Part shown: positions 1 to 8,185 of the stretch, in pieces
Layout of the letters: every line of letters starts with the position of its first letter
Position numbering within the stretch: the first letter of the stretch is position 1
The notes under the pieces: model-generated
What the model was told of the DNA's origin: nothing
Database searches by the model: none
Seen by the model: the letters and a program-made list of their open reading frames with translations, nothing else
Source of the DNA: Cyanobacteria bacterium SZAS-4
GTDB taxonomy: Bacteria > Cyanobacteriota > Vampirovibrionia > Obscuribacterales > Obscuribacteraceae
Reading direction: 5' to 3'
DNA: 64,000 bases
Assembly (NCBI GenBank): GCA_018266255.1
Contig: JAFEAT010000001.1
Location: 124,001-188,000 of the forward strand
Position numbers and translations under genes: made by a program

Positions 1-464
1 TAAGGAGAGGCTTGATTGCTTGAAACATCGAGAACAGACTCGATAGTCTTCATCGCGTTTAAAAGTCGCTTTTGCTCAGACTCGGAAATATTTTTCAGCA
101 TCTGGTCGATTTGATCGCGGGAGCACGATTCAAGTCTTGCCACCTCAGATTGACCACGTTTAGTTAGCCGAATCAAAATTTGTCGACCGTCACTTTCAGA
201 GGCTTTGCGTTCCAGAAATTTCTGCTCTTCGAAATTCGCAAGAATTCGACTTAAATAACCAGCGTCCAAACCGAGGTCTCGTCCCAATTCCTTGGCAGTT
301 GGTTGTGTGCGATGAGCCAGTTCATATAGCACGCGCACTTCGCTCAGAGAATAGCCGCTGTTCAGCAGACTCTCTTGCAGAACACCGATCTGTTTCGTGT
401 AGAATCGGTTGAAATGGCGAACGGAATCAGTTCGCGCAGAACGGTCGCGCAAGTTAATTGTCAT
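1..464 (-). CDS. MarR-family transcriptional regulator, probably the N-terminal part of a MarR-GNAT protein (cut by window start)
   Basis: The complement strand reads from an ATG at 464 to the window edge without a stop, giving 154 residues. The first ~145 residues form a MarR winged helix: an N-terminal helix with HFNRFYTKQIGVL, the recognition region ELGRDLGLDAGYLSRIL, and a wing with ASESDGRQ. The HFNRFYTKQIGVL and DLGLDAGYLSRIL stretches are typical of bifunctional HTH/GNAT N-acetyltransferase proteins, so an acetyltransferase domain probably follows outside the window; that is inference. The gene is divergent from nothing: msrA upstream is on the same strand. Two palindromes lie just upstream of the start, which fits autoregulation. 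Confidence 0.88.
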   Translation of the reverse strand, partial: MTINLRDRSARTDSVRHFNRFYTKQIGVLQESLLNSGYSLSEVRVLYELAHRTQPTAKELGRDLGLDAGYLSRILANFEEQKFLERKASESDGRQILIRLTKRGQSEVARLESCSRDQIDQMLKNISESEQKRLLNAMKTIESVLDVSSNQASP

Positions 465-501
465 CGTAAAACCCTCTGGATGACAATTATTACCACATCA
501 A

Positions 502-539
502 TTGACTTTGTCAACGGAATTAGTTGACAAAGTCAACTA
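502..539. promoter_or_regulatory. Pair of palindromic operators for the MarR-type regulator
   Basis: Two inverted repeats with the same core occur between msrA and the MarR start: TTGACTTTGTCAA (502-514) and TAGTTGACAAAGTCAACTA (521-539, 8-bp arms around AAA). Their centres are 22 bp apart, about two helical turns, which suits two dimers on one DNA face. MarR proteins usually bind such palindromes next to their own start; the assignment to this MarR gene is inference from position. Confidence 0.75.
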
Positions 540-551
540 ATTTGCCTTGTG

Positions 552-1097
552 TCATTTTAATACCCGGCACAAGCCCAGACTGTGTTTAACGTAATACTTC
601 TGGTGATATTCTTCGGCGCGCCAGAATGTGTGAGCCGGTTCGATACGCACCTGCATTTTCTTTCCCGTTTCTTTTTCGTATTCGGCAACTGCGGCGTTTA
701 CTTCTGGAATCTCAGATTCCTTTTCGTAAAATATTCCAGATCTATATTGACCAGTCGATAGATATCCCACCAACCCAGATGCCAAATACTCTTTGACGAT
801 CTGCTTGTAAGAAGCCTTAGTCAAGTCAAAAGTGACTTTGACAGCTTCAGCGTGACCCGTTCCACCCGAGCAGACCTGCTCGTAAGAAGGATTTTGAGCT
901 GTGCCGCCGGTGTAACCAACCACGGTGCCAGTTACGCCGTTGAGCTTGCTCAGGGCATCCTCCACGCCCCAGAATCAGCCAGCGCCAATGATAATGGTGC
1001 CTGCGTGAGGAGGCGGTGCTTGATCTGAAATAACAGGTAATCCGAACACGGCTAATACCACCAATGCGACAACTACACCGAGAATTATTTGTTGCAT
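552..1097 (-). CDS. msrA: Peptide-methionine (S)-S-oxide reductase MsrA, membrane-anchored, with TGA at the catalytic Cys codon
   Basis: MsrA reduces methionine-S-sulfoxide in proteins. Read through one in-frame TGA (975-977), the gene encodes 181 residues from an ATG at 1097 preceded by a GGAG. Residues 4-22 are a hydrophobic anchor or signal segment, so the enzyme should act outside the cytoplasm. The usual GCFWG active site appears as G-TGA-FWG at residue 41, followed by normal family motifs (GYTGG, NPSYEQVCSGGTGHAE, HTFWRAEEYHQKYY). Cys76 and Cys177 remain, the latter possibly resolving. The downstream segment shows no frameshift or decay. Selenocysteine at this exact site is known for MsrA in Chlamydomonas and a few anaerobic bacteria. 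The alternatives are a recent nonsense mutation or a TGC-to-TGA sequence error. I see no convincing SECIS hairpin by eye. A conventional gene call would start at 965 and lose the active site. Confidence 0.8.
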
Positions 1098-1201
1098 CAC
1101 TTGCTCCAAAACTTGAATGACAGCGGAACGCCTTCAACCTTAGACTTCTCGCTCAGTTTTCATTCTATAACGAGGGCGTGAAATCCGTATGGAGCTTGGA
1201 A

Positions 1202-1552
1202 CTACTGATGGCTTGCAGCGTTCACAATCAAGGGCGCATCAGACTTCACTATATCTTGAACCGTGTGATCGACGAAGGTGAAGACCTTTTTGCTTCCATC
1301 TTTCAGTGTGAAAACAACTTGTTGATTTTTCAATGTAAAACTCAAGCTGGCGCCATTATCGGTTGTGATAACAAAACCTGATTGATCTGGTGCCTCAACC
1401 ATTTTTATGCCATCACCATAGTCGGTATGCTTGGCATGAGTATGATGCGCACGTGTTTCACTGAAAGATGGAAGAGCGCCCATAGTAAAAATAGAAATCG
1501 CAATTGCGACAACAGTAAAGTGTTTTCCCAGATAACTCGTATGGAACCTCAT
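1202..1552 (-). CDS. Small secreted protein of unknown function
   Basis: A 116-residue protein starting at an ATG at 1552; an upstream in-frame ATG at 1621 would add 23 residues before the signal peptide and is less likely. Residues ~10-30 form a signal peptide ending near ALPSFSET. The mature part begins with a His-rich stretch (HHTHAKHTDYGDG) that could bind metal, followed by a beta-rich region with two alternating patterns (GFVITTDNGASLSFTLKN and VVFTLKDGSKKVFTF). I do not recognise a family. It lies downstream of the kinase of the TerY-P operon on the same strand but 249 bp away. Confidence 0.6.
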   Translation of the reverse strand: MRFHTSYLGKHFTVVAIAISIFTMGALPSFSETRAHHTHAKHTDYGDGIKMVEAPDQSGFVITTDNGASLSFTLKNQQVVFTLKDGSKKVFTFVDHTVQDIVKSDAPLIVNAASHQ

Positions 1553-1801
1553 TTTAGAAGCAACCCAATTTATGTACGCGCAGAAGGCTCGCTCAAGTGC
1601 TAGACCCGCTGCTGCGCTCAAGTTCGGTGATATTACGTAGTAATTTGGTCTGTTTGCACAGAATACTGCGCGTTTGTTAAATAGTCGTTAACACGTTCAA
1701 CGCCCGAATATTGCCAGTTGCATCGATAATTCGAATTTGTTACCCGACTCTTCAAGTTAACCACTCCGATACGGCAGAGCGGTGACATAGAAATTAAACC
1801 A

Positions 1802-4114
1802 CTAAAGCGGACGCCATCCAAGACACGCAGGATAGTCTGAGCAACCGTAAACTGTTTGTCCTGATTTGGGACCTTTTGTCACCGTGCGCTGAACCATCCC
1901 TTGCCCACACTTCGGACACGACACTGGGGCAAAGGGCTTGCCCGCACGAGCCTGCTTTGACTTCTTTGGCGCTAGTGCGGGCGCTGGGCGTACAGGCGCT
2001 GCCGTGGCGCTACGCGTCGCGCCGGAGCCGCTGCGCGCACTCGGTGACGGTGGATTGTTAGCTGGTGCAGAACTGATTCCGGCAGCCTGGTTAGTGGATG
2101 CCTGTGCACTGCCTGCAGTACCAGAATTAAAGTGCGCATTGATATTCAAATAATCAGTGTCTTTAGGTCTAGTCTTCGGAATTGAAATTCCAAGGTAGGC
2201 AAGATCGTCTTTATCGCGGCGGAACTCTGAGTAGGCATGCGCGACTATTGGATCTTCTTTCTTTTCGCGGGCGCTGATTGCATACACGGCCTGAGCCAAA
2301 TCTGTTGGACCAGAAGTGAGTGTCTTGCGGAATTCACTACCCTTCTGATCGATTTCGAATTGAATCTTCTGTAACTCCTGTTGATCGTAATCGTTCGGTT
2401 TTTGATCGTATACAAATGATTTCTCTAAACTCTTGCGCCATTCAAGCAGTGGAACGGAATTGTTTGCGCCAAATCCTGGCACTTGCAAAACCTTCTCTTC
2501 CGTGACGTCCAGCGCGGTTTCAATACCGTACGAAGCAAGAGCAGTTTGACGCGCCAATCCGACATGGCGAATCTTCGCTTTTCTTATTTCCTGGCTTTCC
2601 AGGTATTTGATCATTTGAATGCCATGACGCTTAGTTTGATACAACGAAATTTTCAAATGTTTTTCTCTGTCGAGATTTTCCATTTGTTTCTTAGCGTCAG
2701 CAAGTGATGACTTAACAGCAAGCGCTTGAGTGATGCCACCTCTCGTGCGCCAGGCCTCAATCGATTTTTCAAATTGCTCTTTTGAATGGAAGTATTTTTC
2801 GATGAAAAACTTTTCGGAGCTAATTTTATTGAACAATAATTTCTTGATGGCGAAGCAAATTATCGCGCCCCAAATGAACCACATCTTTGGCAAAGCAAAA
2901 CCGACTACCGCAGCCAAAATCAGCGAAGCAACACCAATCGCCCTAGACTGATAAATTTGGAGTTTAGCTTTCTTCGCTTCTGCACTTGGAACGTATTTGA
3001 CCGTCGGCACAACCGGTTGCAATTGAGAAGGATGCGGCAAAACGACTTTTTCGATCGCAGCCCAAGCCATTCCCAAACTAAACGAAGCAGCGCCTGGATC
3101 GAATGTTCCGACACCACGATTGAGGAAGTTCGGCAAGAACAGCAACATGCCGAGCTTGTTTTCCATTCGGCACCAGGGACACTCGGCTGCAGCTTGCGGA
3201 TACCAGTGCAGATTGTCGGCATCGCATTGAGTAACCGCTGATTCCAAATTAACCAGAATATTGATCCAGGTTTCTGCGGTCGGGCGACGTTCTGCATTCG
3301 GATTGAATGCTTGTTCAAAAGCATCCGCCACTTCACGCGGAAAATCAGCGAGAGAAGCTGCTCCTGGTGGGCGAGTCATGCCAACATCGCGCATTCTCGA
3401 ATAAACGAAGCGATGTTCGAATATCGCACGCTCCATCGGCATATCGCCTTTCGCGAAGGCTCCGACGAATGGATGTCGTCCCATGAACAACAACTGAAAA
3501 ATTACAACCGCCAGACCGAACGCGTCGTGATTTGCTGTTCGTACCACTCCAGATAATTTCTTGCCTTGCAGTTCTGGTGGCGTGTACTCAGGCACTCCAA
3601 CACGACAGAGGAATTTGTTGGCACCGTCGATAATCTGAAAACTATCCGCATCGATAAGAGCAACTTTTGCTTCATCAGAAATGAGAATTCCAGAGTGATT
3701 GATATCGCCAATCACGCACCCGGTTCTGTGCACTGATGCCACCGCGCGGCTAACATTAGCGGCGGTGCGGATCAAAAATCTGTAATCGGCTTTAGGGAAG
3801 TGCTTCTTTCTGGCACCCGGCGAATAAAGCTCGAAAAGCGGCTTGTGGCCAGTAACACGTTTCATGACGAAGCCAGCAAATCGCCCATCACTGTGACGGG
3901 CGATTGCCAACGGGAAGGCGACCCAACTTGATTGTTGAGCAATTTTGCGATTGACGATCGACAAAATTTTCGCTTCACGCTGTTGGGTGTCAGTTGACGT
4001 GTAAACCTTCAGTGCGCGGTCGTCGTTTTCCAACGCGAATACTTCGCCCTCGCCACCGCGTCCGAGACGCTTACCGAGTTGAACATTTACTCCATCTACA
4101 ATTAATGATGTCAT
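1802..4114 (-). CDS. Serine/threonine protein kinase with HhH and topoisomerase-type zinc ribbon (TerY-P triad kinase)
   Basis: A 770-residue protein with a kinase-like domain at ~1-280 (glycine loop GKRLGRGGEGEVF, ATP lysine in RALKVYT, IGDINHSGILI in place of HRDxxxxN, DADSF in place of DFG, then PPELQG). A Cys pair follows (CPWC), two hydrophobic helices (~395-430), a coiled-coil-rich stretch, a helix-hairpin-helix-like segment near 530-570 (VLQVPGFGANN), a Pro/Ala-rich linker and a C-terminal zinc ribbon (CPKC...CSDYPAC). This architecture is the kinase of TerY-P triads. It overlaps the PP2C gene upstream by ATGA, so the two are translationally coupled. The catalytic Asp is present, but the conserved Asn five residues later is Gly, so activity may be atypical. 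Substrates are unknown. Confidence 0.88.
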   Translation of the reverse strand: MTSLIVDGVNVQLGKRLGRGGEGEVFALENDDRALKVYTSTDTQQREAKILSIVNRKIAQQSSWVAFPLAIARHSDGRFAGFVMKRVTGHKPLFELYSPGARKKHFPKADYRFLIRTAANVSRAVASVHRTGCVIGDINHSGILISDEAKVALIDADSFQIIDGANKFLCRVGVPEYTPPELQGKKLSGVVRTANHDAFGLAVVIFQLLFMGRHPFVGAFAKGDMPMERAIFEHRFVYSRMRDVGMTRPPGAASLADFPREVADAFEQAFNPNAERRPTAETWINILVNLESAVTQCDADNLHWYPQAAAECPWCRMENKLGMLLFLPNFLNRGVGTFDPGAASFSLGMAWAAIEKVVLPHPSQLQPVVPTVKYVPSAEAKKAKLQIYQSRAIGVASLILAAVVGFALPKMWFIWGAIICFAIKKLLFNKISSEKFFIEKYFHSKEQFEKSIEAWRTRGGITQALAVKSSLADAKKQMENLDREKHLKISLYQTKRHGIQMIKYLESQEIRKAKIRHVGLARQTALASYGIETALDVTEEKVLQVPGFGANNSVPLLEWRKSLEKSFVYDQKPNDYDQQELQKIQFEIDQKGSEFRKTLTSGPTDLAQAVYAISAREKKEDPIVAHAYSEFRRDKDDLAYLGISIPKTRPKDTDYLNINAHFNSGTAGSAQASTNQAAGISSAPANNPPSPSARSGSGATRSATAAPVRPAPALAPKKSKQARAGKPFAPVSCPKCGQGMVQRTVTKGPKSGQTVYGCSDYPACLGWRPL

Positions 4115-4875
4115 TGGCGGTGCACCGCCAAAATCAATGTCTTGTCATCGTCGGTTCGAGAATTAACAGCATCGCTGTTCAAATAAGTGCCCAGTTGCTG
4201 AGAAAGTTTTTGATCGAATCCTTCAGCGTCCGTCGAAATTACCGGACGAATCATTCCATCGAAAAAAGGTTTAAATGGCTTCTGCGCCGCCATGTCTAAC
4301 GCCAACCGCTCAACACCGTCCGAGAATATAGCCAGTGCAGTAACCGGTGTACTTAGCCTGGATATATTCAGTTTGGGCTCAGGATCGTCTGTAAGAAAAA
4401 ACGTGGACGATGCATATTGCCCCTGGCTCGGCCAACTTAGTGCCGTCCATTCATTCGTTTCACCGCAATGAGCGACTGCACTTCCGTCACCGATGTGTGC
4501 AACTAGAGTATTGTCGCCCGTCGATATCATCAGAATTACAGTGGCGGCAAAATCTCTCGGTCTCAAACAACGAAGTTCTGCAGCTTGCGAAATTCGTTCA
4601 CGCGCCGCATAGATCCAATCCCACAAGTTGTCATCAGACGGGAGTTCTGACTGTGAAAAGTCGAATTGTCTCGCCTGAGTGACCAGCGTGCGACAAATCA
4701 GCGAGGCGCCCTCGCCGCCCATTTGTGCGCTACCGGCACCATCCGAGACGACGGCAATAAGTGCCTTACCGCCATTGGCACCATATGAGCAGCTGAACGC
4801 GTCTTGACGCCGAACGTTCTTTGCAACGTGAGACGTCCCACGACAAGATGCAGCTGCCCATGTCCAGCTATTCAT
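4111..4875 (-). CDS. PP2C-family protein phosphatase of the TerY-P triad
   Basis: A 254-residue PP2C-like phosphatase. Metal-binding motifs are visible: RRQDAF near residue 22 replacing the usual D-A, VSDGAGSAQMGGEGAS (~43-58), the AHIGDGSAVAH region (~125) and SDGVERL (~184). A final acidic pair DDDKT sits near residue 243. It is the phosphatase that counterbalances the kinase in TerY-P triads. The stop overlaps the kinase start (ATGA), and the vWA gene ends 7 bp upstream, so all three form one operon transcribed leftward. Confidence 0.87.
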   Translation of the reverse strand: MNSWTWAAASCRGTSHVAKNVRRQDAFSCSYGANGGKALIAVVSDGAGSAQMGGEGASLICRTLVTQARQFDFSQSELPSDDNLWDWIYAARERISQAAELRCLRPRDFAATVILMISTGDNTLVAHIGDGSAVAHCGETNEWTALSWPSQGQYASSTFFLTDDPEPKLNISRLSTPVTALAIFSDGVERLALDMAAQKPFKPFFDGMIRPVISTDAEGFDQKLSQQLGTYLNSDAVNSRTDDDKTLILAVHRQ

Positions 4876-4882
4876 TTTTCAA

Positions 4883-5569
4883 TTAGACAACTACCGCCCA
4901 GCCGTTTGGTGCAACAGGATTTGCCAATGGAACGGCTTCACCTGGATTCGATCTAGAAACTGAACTCAATGAAGTCGAGAGCCAGGCGAAGAGATCCTTG
5001 AACGCTAATCCCTTGAGCATCAACGGAGTGCGAACTGACAGCTTTGCCAGAATGTCCATGTTCGCAGGCTCAACGCCAGCTGCGTAGAACATGAACTCCT
5101 TCTTGTCTTCACCCATGCGAATCAATTCTGCAGCTCGTCCCCAACTATCAGACGGTGCACCATCGGTGATGAGGAATATCCAAGGTCTATAGTAAGCAAC
5201 TCCGTTGGATTTATAAAGCTCTTTTCGTTCTCTAAGTAGTTCGATGCCGCGCTCGATCGCCGCACCCATTGGCGTTAATCCATCAGCTTTGAGAGCCATT
5301 GGATGAAAATCTGCGACGGAAGTGAACTCATTGTGCACTCGAACTTGAGGACCGTATGAAACGATCGCAATTTCCACTCGTTTTGCAGCCAAACTATCTT
5401 CATTCAATTCTTGGCGGAACAATTGCAACGCATGATTGAGCTGTATCAGCTTATCGCCAGTCATCGAACCGGACGTGTCGAGCAGCAATAAACATGGACA
5501 ACGAGGCTCAGGATTTTCAGCGAATTCAACGCCACCGAAAGGCACTTGTTCAAAACTATTTTCAGACAC
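4883..5569 (-). CDS. TerY-like vWA domain protein
   Basis: A 228-residue cytoplasmic vWA protein. The metal-ion-dependent adhesion site is complete: DTSGSM (~32-37), the conserved Thr in DGLTPMG (~96-102) and the Asp in ITDGAPSD (~133-140). It is first in the operon with PP2C and the kinase. In TerY-P triads the vWA protein is thought to be the phosphorylation target or scaffold; here that is taken from family knowledge. No Ter (TerD/TerC) genes are seen nearby, so this is a free-standing triad. Confidence 0.9.
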   Translation of the reverse strand: MSENSFEQVPFGGVEFAENPEPRCPCLLLLDTSGSMTGDKLIQLNHALQLFRQELNEDSLAAKRVEIAIVSYGPQVRVHNEFTSVADFHPMALKADGLTPMGAAIERGIELLRERKELYKSNGVAYYRPWIFLITDGAPSDSWGRAAELIRMGEDKKEFMFYAAGVEPANMDILAKLSVRTPLMLKGLAFKDLFAWLSTSLSSVSRSNPGEAVPLANPVAPNGWAVVV

Positions 5570-5802
5570 GTCGATTTCTCCCCAAATTACTTGAGACGTA
5601 GCATAACAATAGCACGAAAAGCGCTTGTAGTCCGGTTACTAGAGTCTCATTAAATTTGGCCGAGTCACCATATTTGATATCGCAGTGGATGAAGGCGGAT
5701 AACCAAACGGGTGTTGCGATATATGCAATGGATACAACGGTGGTGGCAAGTTATCAGACTATTTTTTTAGAGACGCACATTAGTTAAATCATTAACGGAC
5801 AC

Positions 5803-5939
5803 AATCGCGGAACTAATCTCGAGTTAATCAATCGCGGAGCTAATCGATTGCGAAGTTAATCAACTGCGAAGCTAATCAACCGCGAAGCTAATCAACCGCG
5901 AAGTTAATCATCAGCGAAGTATCGACTGCGAGGTCAACT
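5803..5939. repeat. 16-bp tandem repeat array, about eight imperfect copies
   Basis: Units of 16 bp with consensus RAYYGCGAAGYTAATC occur at 5803-5818, 5830-5845, 5846-5861, 5862-5877, 5878-5893 and 5894-5909, with a shortened unit at 5819-5829, a degenerate one at 5910-5923 and a last one at 5924-5939. The central five are back to back. The period is not a helical turn and not a multiple of 3. Function unknown; protein binding or slippage expansion are both possible. Confidence 0.85.
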
Positions 5940-6010
5940 AATTTGACTTATCAGAAAAAAACCGGGGTAAATCCGGTGTCCAACCGAGCCAATAGAAGAT
6001 AAATTATTCA

Positions 6011-6155
6011 ACGCCAGAGCTTTTTCTGGCTCAGGAATCACTTACTAACAACTTCGAATTAAAAGCTAGAACCTTTTCTGGCTTGGAATCACTTTACTAA
6101 CAATTTTGAACTCAAAGCCAGAACTTTCTCTGGCTCGGAATCACTTACCAAAACT
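6011..6155. repeat. Three ~55-bp direct repeats, each with a short hairpin
   Basis: Each copy has a stem-loop of the form GCCAGA-N5/6-TCTGGC (second copy GCTAGA...TCTGGC) followed by a conserved tail GGAATCACTTACTAACAA and then a variable A/T-rich spacer. The copies begin near 6012, 6065 and 6116. The G-T or compensated changes leave all three stems largely pairable, which suggests the structure matters. They could be RNA elements in the leader of the downstream vWA gene or small mobile repeat units. Confidence 0.75.
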
Positions 6156-6250
6156 GCGGGCAGCGGAGATTTGATGTCTTCTAAATCCGCACGTGCAATC
6201 TCGGCACCGCTGCTGGTGCCATATCAAACTTCGCCTCAAGAGGTCTACCT

Positions 6251-7528
6251 ATGCGCGTTCCTAAACTAGTCATATTCTTAATGATGCTCGGTGCAGCGAT
6301 AGTGTCCTATATCGTTGTAGCTATCCATTCTGAAATCGAAATGTTCCACATGTTTGATCAGTCAGACAAACATACCGAAACAGCTTCGACTGCGCCCGCA
6401 GGCGAATCTTCTGAGGGCACAGCAGATCAATCAACTCACAGCGAAACGGATTCGCCAAATTCGACAGAAACCTCGTCTGAATCTGGTGATAAAAAAGACT
6501 CGGAATCGACTGAAGAAAACAGTTCCGAAGATAGTTCAGACACGACCTCAGATGCCGATACGGAATCAAGCTCGGAATTCTTGTCGGCAGTGGCTCCCGA
6601 GTCTTCTTCAGCATCTGCTGCAGTATCAGCAAATGTCGACCCCACTTACTCGAAACTCATTGCTCCAACAATTAAAATCAAAAACGGAATGCGCCCAAGA
6701 CTAGACGTCGCATTCTGCATAGACACGACATCCTCAATGCAAGGAGAGATCGATACAGTTAAAGCCAAAGTCAAATCGATGGTCGAAAAAATCGGACAGA
6801 GCAAACAACGTCCGATTGTCAGAGTTGGCTTGGTCGCATATCGCGACAACGCCGATGAATATGTCACCAAAGTTTTTCCGTTTTCAGAAAACATCAATGC
6901 AGTAGTGCGTTCAATTTCCGATTTAGCGGCAGAGGGTGGAGGTGATGGACCAGAAGCAGTTGACCAGGGTTTGCATTCGGCTATCAATGATCTACAGTGG
7001 GACAATTCCAAGAAAACTGCGAAATTACTTTTCCTAATTGGTGACGCACCACCACATGACTCTAACTCAAAATTCGACTGGAAAGCAGAATCGCAGAATG
7101 CTGTCGCGCACGGAATACATATCAATGCAATCGGCTGCGACACCTTGGAAGGATATTCCGAAAACGGCATCAATATTTTCAAACAAATTGCACTTCGCAC
7201 TAACGGAAACTATGAACCGCTCTCGTATCATCAACAGATTGTCGACACCAAAGGCAATGCCGCCACACTCATCACATCTGGTGGCAAATCTTACGTTATG
7301 AAATCGACGGATAAAGAAGCTTGGAAAACAGATATAAACACGCTCGTAGCAAAAGGTGATGCCGCACCATCATTACAAGGTGCAACGAACGGCACCATCG
7401 GAGTGCAGGGCAGTGACGCGACTTACGTAACCGGTGTAAATACAGCGGGAACAGTAAGATCTGACAACAACTTAGACTCTGTCATGCTCCAGGGTGCACA
7501 ATCAGTGATGAGTAAAGTCGGCTTCTGA
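6251..7528 (+). CDS. Membrane-anchored vWA domain protein with acidic Ser/Thr-rich stalk
   Basis: A 425-residue protein. Residues ~5-25 are a transmembrane anchor, ~35-125 a low-complexity stalk rich in Ser, Thr, Glu and Asp, and ~140-325 a vWA domain. The MIDAS motif is DTTSSM (~157-162), the Thr position is replaced in EGGGDGPEAVDQG, and IGDAPPHD carries the third metal residue. It resembles bacterial secreted vWA proteins of the kind with DxTxSM rather than TerY. The C-terminal ~100 residues have no recognised family. It faces the periplasm or outside by topology. It is divergent from the TerY-P operon and may be functionally linked, which is inference. Confidence 0.82.
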   Translation: MRVPKLVIFLMMLGAAIVSYIVVAIHSEIEMFHMFDQSDKHTETASTAPAGESSEGTADQSTHSETDSPNSTETSSESGDKKDSESTEENSSEDSSDTTSDADTESSSEFLSAVAPESSSASAAVSANVDPTYSKLIAPTIKIKNGMRPRLDVAFCIDTTSSMQGEIDTVKAKVKSMVEKIGQSKQRPIVRVGLVAYRDNADEYVTKVFPFSENINAVVRSISDLAAEGGGDGPEAVDQGLHSAINDLQWDNSKKTAKLLFLIGDAPPHDSNSKFDWKAESQNAVAHGIHINAIGCDTLEGYSENGINIFKQIALRTNGNYEPLSYHQQIVDTKGNAATLITSGGKSYVMKSTDKEAWKTDINTLVAKGDAAPSLQGATNGTIGVQGSDATYVTGVNTAGTVRSDNNLDSVMLQGAQSVMSKVGF

Positions 7529-7533
7529 GATGC

Positions 7534-8166
7534 CTACCTGGACCCAGCGGCAGGAGGCTGTTGATTCTGTGAATAAGAATTTGGAGTATATGAGGATGAA
7601 TTCGCATTTGAATTTGAACTCGAAGGCGAATTGGAAGTCGAGCCTGGAGTGGAGTTGGCTGGCAACGAAGTTTTCGCAATTTCTTTCTGCGTTGAACCGT
7701 TGGCCATCTCATCCGCAATCATCTGCTTCAGTTCCACCCGCAATGAAGTTGCAATTGCTTCGCTATCGCCTTGCTCCATCTTATTTTCCAGGAGCGAAGA
7801 CAACTTATCGGCCGGCAGCATCGCCAAAAGTTCGTCATCGAATTTTGCCAATTCCTGCATCAAGCGCTTCTTCTTTTTGACTTTGTTGCGCAGCGGATTC
7901 CCCTGATTCGAATCCTTTTCTTTGACAATCGTCAGGTTGGTCAATATCTTCTTATCGACAAGATTCTGCGTGGCTTGCATCGCATCAGATTTAGATGGCA
8001 ATAAATTCGACGCACCCTTTTCCATAATTTGCGAAAAGTTGAAATCAGCTTTCTGATCTTTGTCAGAAATCTTCTGCTTTTCACTGGTGTCATCCAAGGG
8101 CGGCTTAATGGCAAGCACCTGCTCAGTAGGAACGGGATCTCGAGACGAGGGCAATCGCTTTCGCAA
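7534..8166 (-). CDS. Hypothetical protein with Ser/Asn-rich tail
   Basis: A 210-residue reading frame convergent with the vWA gene, ending 5 bp from its stop. The start shown is TTG without a clear ribosome binding site; a later ATG or GTG is possible. The middle is charged and helical (KKKKRLMQELAKFDDELLAM and VELKQMIADEMANG), the last ~45 residues are almost only Ser, Asn, Pro, Thr and Gln. No signal peptide or membrane segment. No family recognised. Codon and amino acid pattern favour this strand over the overlapping frames on the other one. Confidence 0.55.
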   Translation of the reverse strand: MRKRLPSSRDPVPTEQVLAIKPPLDDTSEKQKISDKDQKADFNFSQIMEKGASNLLPSKSDAMQATQNLVDKKILTNLTIVKEKDSNQGNPLRNKVKKKKRLMQELAKFDDELLAMLPADKLSSLLENKMEQGDSEAIATSLRVELKQMIADEMANGSTQKEIAKTSLPANSTPGSTSNSPSSSNSNANSSSYTPNSYSQNQQPPAAGSR

Positions 8167-8185
8167 GGGTATTGAAAGAATAGGG

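Larger units (their letters stand above)
5570..6250. other. Repeat-rich 680-bp intergenic spacer between two divergent vWA genes
   Basis: No convincing coding sequence. It separates the leftward TerY operon from the rightward vWA gene, so it must hold both promoters. Its two striking contents are a 16-bp tandem array and a set of three hairpin-bearing ~55-bp repeats, listed separately. An AGAGG ribosome binding site lies 8 bp before the ATG at 6251. Confidence 0.7.

Noticed and set aside
935..975. GGGC/GCCC hairpin just after the msrA TGA as a SECIS element
   Set aside because: The loop begins only ~9 bases after the TGA, closer than the usual bacterial SECIS distance, and the other small hairpin has no G at the loop start. 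I cannot call it a SECIS by eye.
847..1137. An alternative reading frame of 96 residues covering the msrA start
   Set aside because: It is out of frame with MsrA, shows no family pattern, and the TGA-containing MsrA frame explains the sequence fully. A frameshift is also not needed, because the same frame continues on both sides of the TGA.
1633..1821. 62-residue frame overlapping the kinase end
   Set aside because: Overlaps the kinase gene, no ribosome binding site, and composition looks random.
5803..5939. Iteron-type replication origin or CRISPR array
   Set aside because: No replication genes nearby and units run back to back without spacers; so neither an origin nor a CRISPR array is supported.
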